7,889 nucleotides of DNA from Bacteroidota bacterium (GTDB taxonomy: Bacteria > Bacteroidota > Bacteroidia > Chitinophagales > Chitinophagaceae), in contig JAGWPI010000056.1 of assembly GCA_028877005.1 (NCBI GenBank), forward strand, positions 1 to 7,889, read 5' to 3'. Position 1 is the first letter of the stretch. The number at the start of each line of letters is the position of its first letter. Below the pieces are notes generated by a model. That model was given only the letters and a program-made list of their open reading frames with translations, did not search any database and was not told where the DNA came from. This document shows positions 5,815 to 7,889 of the stretch, piece after piece. Position numbers and translations under genes: made by a program.

Positions 5815-6846
5815 TTATTTGGGTAGGTTGCTTCTTCGCTGCATTAATTCCCGCCAGGTAGTTAAAATAATACCTTTTTGTTGAATGTAAGCCTTTAATT
5901 GTGGATTGAGCATGGCCAATAAATCGCCTCTTCTGGTGGGTCCGCTATCTGAAATTTCTTTGAATTGAGGCGAAGTTGCAGTGCAATGCATAATAATCAT
6001 GGTTATGCCGGGTTTTAGGCTATTGAGCGCTTGAATATATTGATTAGTTCTAAATATTTGTAAAAGGCTATCATTATGTAATGTATTGGGTGGGTTTTGC
6101 CAATCATAACTTTCATTGTACAAGTCGTCTAATACCGGTAGTCCTGCTTGCCATAACCAATTGCCCATCATGCGCATTTGTGCCATTAATTGTTGCGTTG
6201 CATGCATTTGTTGCGCAATAAGGGTAGCATGTCCACCCGGTAACATTACCGGTATATGATTTTTAATACCTAACTGCACATACTGTTGTGCAAATGCCGG
6301 GGTAGCTAATAGAGTGCCCATATGGGTATCTATATGTGTAGGTTTAAATCCCATACCCAAAGCTCTTGCTAATTGAGCCTGAATTTCCGTACCCACTTCT
6401 TGTGCAGTTGCATGTTGAACCACGTCGGCTACATTGGGCCATAAACAATCTTCGCCATCCACTAATCCGGGTGTAGTGGGTTTGCCACTCAAGGGGCCCC
6501 ACCTATATTTTTTCCATTCAGAAGTAAGGGTTAAATGCAGGCCTGCATCTATTTGTGGATGTGCTTTTAAAAATTGTACAAAACCCGGTACCCAAGGGCA
6601 GGGCATCATAACACTGGTAGAGGTGGCTACTCCTTTTGTAAGGGCTAAAATGGCACCTTCATTAGAATCGTAACTCATGCCGGCATCATCTACATGTAAA
6701 ATAACTACTTTGGCATTTTTGGGAAAACCAAGTTTTTCCGCGTAAGTACTATCTGCACCCTTGGCCATTATTACAATGCCCAATACCCAAAAAACTACTA
6801 TCATTTTTTTATTCAAATGCATGTACTTTTTAATCATATTTTTCAT
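5815..6846 (-). CDS. Exported ChbG/YdjC-like carbohydrate deacetylase
   Basis: Encodes 343 aa. Residues 1-14 are Lys-rich, followed by a hydrophobic core (about 15-28, MIVVFWVLGIVIMA) and a plausible signal-peptidase site after AKG (30|31); there is no lipobox Cys, so the product is probably periplasmic or secreted. The mature part matches the YdjC/ChbG deacetylase family, which removes acetyl groups from N-acetylated oligosaccharides with a divalent metal. VVILHVDDAGMSYDSNEG (47-64) supplies the metal/catalytic Asp pair and the conserved Asn. AGLHLTLT (101-108) gives His104, and HIDTHMG (171-177) gives His171 and His175. A later MIIMHCTATS segment matches the family's last conserved strand. 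An upstream GTG at 6870 would add eight residues; I prefer ATG 6846, though Met codons at 6837 and 6822 would also leave a working signal peptide. It appears monocistronic. The sugar substrate is unknown. Confidence 0.87.
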   Translation of the reverse strand: MKNMIKKYMHLNKKMIVVFWVLGIVIMAKGADSTYAEKLGFPKNAKVVILHVDDAGMSYDSNEGAILALTKGVATSTSVMMPCPWVPGFVQFLKAHPQIDAGLHLTLTSEWKKYRWGPLSGKPTTPGLVDGEDCLWPNVADVVQHATAQEVGTEIQAQLARALGMGFKPTHIDTHMGTLLATPAFAQQYVQLGIKNHIPVMLPGGHATLIAQQMHATQQLMAQMRMMGNWLWQAGLPVLDDLYNESYDWQNPPNTLHNDSLLQIFRTNQYIQALNSLKPGITMIIMHCTATSPQFKEISDSGPTRRGDLLAMLNPQLKAYIQQKGIILTTWRELMQRRSNLPK

Positions 6847-6894
6847 TTTGTTGCTGTTTAAATGATGCACTTAAATTAAGCAAGTTTCAGTTTC

Positions 6895-6917
6895 CCGCAC
6901 AGGATTATGCGGTTTTT
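6895..6917 (+). terminator. Hairpin plus T-run in the divergent intergenic region
   Basis: CCGCA (6895-6899) and TGCGG (6908-6912) form a 5-bp GC-rich stem with an 8-nt loop, followed directly by TTTTT (6913-6917) on the + strand. This is the form of a small intrinsic terminator. No + strand gene lies upstream to be terminated, because the neighbouring deacetylase is on the minus strand. It could stop antisense or leader transcription, attenuate the GMC gene, or be fortuitous. Confidence 0.35.
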
Positions 6918-7077
6918 ATTTCCATTGGTATTTTATGTAAGTCATTATGCCTTGTAATACTATACTAATTTGGCCATTATTAATACTTTTTTTACCATTT
7001 GCTACATCAATTTTTAATCCTGCTTTTATCTGCAAAATAAATTGTAGGGCTTTCTGATAATTTGCTGCAAAAATCAT
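6916..7077 (-). CDS. Doubtful 53-aa hypothetical ORF upstream of the deacetylase
   Basis: An ATG-initiated minus-strand frame of 53 codons plus TAA runs from 7077 to 6916, ending 69 nt before the deacetylase start. The product begins MIFAANYQKALQFILQIKAG and is Lys/Ile/Gln-rich with no recognised domain. Supporting points are its amino-acid mix without obvious nonsense composition and its position, co-directional with the deacetylase. Against it are the lack of a Shine-Dalgarno, an in-frame stop shortly upstream, no family resemblance, and the ease with which AT-rich DNA yields such frames. It occupies most of the region that should contain the GMC promoter. I consider it more likely non-coding. 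Confidence 0.2.
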   Translation of the reverse strand: MIFAANYQKALQFILQIKAGLKIDVANGKKSINNGQISIVLQGIMTYIKYQWK

Positions 7078-7120
7078 TACTTTCAAACACGCAAATCAAA
7101 CATTCAAATACTACCATATT

Positions 7121-7889
7121 ATGGGCGAGTTACAAATCAAAAAAGAATCAAAAAAGTATGATGCCATTATCATTGGCTCGGGTGCAGGTGGCGGAATGGC
7201 TGCATATGTATTGGCTAATGCGGGTTTAAAAGTTTGCTTGTTGGAAGCAGGACCTAATTATGATCCGGCTATCAATTCTGATCAGTTAAAAAATCCTTGG
7301 GAATCTCCTAGAAGAGGTGCCAGCACTAAATTTAGACCGTTTGGCGATTTTGATGGATGCTATTGGGGATGGGAAATAGACGGGGAACCTTATACACATG
7401 CCAATGGTACCAAATGGGAATGGTGGCGTGCCCGTATGGTAGGTGGAAGAACCAACCACTGGGGTAGAATATCTCTGCGTTTTGGCCCCAAAGATTTTAA
7501 ACGTAAAAGTATTGATGGCTTGGGTGATGATTGGCCCATTGGTTATGAAGATGTTAAGCCTTACTATGATAAAATAGATAGACTAATTGGTGTATTTGGC
7601 TCTAATGAAGGCCTGCCCAATGATCCGGATGGCATTTTTTTGCCTCCCCCTAAACCTCGATTGCATGAATTAATGTTGAAAAAATCGGCAGCAGGAATTC
7701 ATATTCCTGTTATCCCATCACGTTTATCAATTTTAACAAAGCCTATTAATAAAGAACGGGGCGCTTGCTTCTTCTGTGCACAATGCAATAGAAGTTGTAA
7801 AGTATATGGCGATTTTTCTTCATCTTCTGTTTTGGTAAAACCGGCAGTAGCTACCGGTAATGTTGATTTAATTACCAATGCTATGGCAA
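7121..7889 (+). CDS. GMC-family FAD-dependent oxidoreductase (3' end outside window)
   Basis: The first 256 residues are present; the gene runs off the right edge. Residues 12-45 form the FAD-binding Rossmann motif: YDAIIIGSGAGGGMAAYVLA, then the acidic strand end LLEAG. MVGGRTNHWGR (106-116) is the second FAD/GMC signature found in gluconate 2-dehydrogenase and related sugar or alcohol dehydrogenases. DWPIGYEDVKPYYDKID (137-153) is also typical of this subgroup. Cys216, Cys219, Cys222 and Cys226 make a C-x2-C-x2-C-x3-C motif that could bind an iron-sulfur cluster. No export signal is seen at the N-terminus; twin-Arg export, if any, might depend on a partner subunit. A small gluconate-dehydrogenase subunit 3 gene often accompanies such genes in Bacteroidota; none is visible before this one. 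The start is the only Met before the Rossmann strand. The substrate is unknown. Confidence 0.92.
   Translation, partial: MGELQIKKESKKYDAIIIGSGAGGGMAAYVLANAGLKVCLLEAGPNYDPAINSDQLKNPWESPRRGASTKFRPFGDFDGCYWGWEIDGEPYTHANGTKWEWWRARMVGGRTNHWGRISLRFGPKDFKRKSIDGLGDDWPIGYEDVKPYYDKIDRLIGVFGSNEGLPNDPDGIFLPPPKPRLHELMLKKSAAGIHIPVIPSRLSILTKPINKERGACFFCAQCNRSCKVYGDFSSSSVLVKPAVATGNVDLITNAMA

Noticed and set aside
6969..7001. TTTG ... TACCATTTG as a promoter for the GMC gene
   Set aside because: The downstream element has one base too many between TA and TTTG relative to the TAnnTTTG consensus and would give a leader over 100 nt long; too weak to annotate.

Overview
The window looks like ordinary chromosomal DNA from a member of the Bacteroidota, most likely the Chitinophagaceae or a close relative. 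The evidence is low GC, A-rich start regions with almost no Shine-Dalgarno sequences, and protein variants typical of that phylum: an SPFH protein, an ExbB with a short extra N-terminus, a signal-peptide-bearing ChbG-like deacetylase and a GMC oxidoreductase. This assignment rests on remembered family resemblance, not on a search. No phage, transposase, CRISPR array, tRNA or rRNA is visible.

Layout. On the + strand at the left are the 3' part of an SPFH/band-7 membrane protein gene (2-844), then exbB (1022-1723) and exbD (1844-2251), which encode the proton-driven motor that energises TonB-dependent outer-membrane transport. exbB and exbD are separated by 120 nt containing a locally GC-rich, fold-back element, the most unusual non-coding structure here. 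A convergent minus-strand cluster follows, in transcription order: a two-domain 3-hydroxyacyl-CoA dehydrogenase/enoyl-CoA hydratase of the FadN type (5500-3125), a VOC/glyoxalase-fold protein (3088-2684) and a hotdog acyl-CoA thioesterase (2670-2263). The gaps of 36 and 13 nt suggest one operon acting on acyl-CoAs. It ends only 11 nt from exbD, with no clear terminator between them.

Farther right, after a 314-nt gap, lies a minus-strand gene for an exported ChbG/YdjC-like carbohydrate deacetylase (6846-5815). A divergent intergenic region of about 274 nt holds a hairpin followed by a T-run and a doubtful 53-codon ORF. The window ends inside a + strand GMC-family FAD oxidoreductase (7121 to the edge) that carries a four-cysteine motif.

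The genes form three or four independent functional blocks: membrane organisation and envelope energisation, fatty-acid beta-oxidation, extracytoplasmic sugar deacetylation and sugar or alcohol oxidation. I see no convincing previously undescribed multi-gene system. The best leads are the exbB-exbD intergenic element, the Cys-rich GMC enzyme, and the VOC protein with Gln where His is usual.
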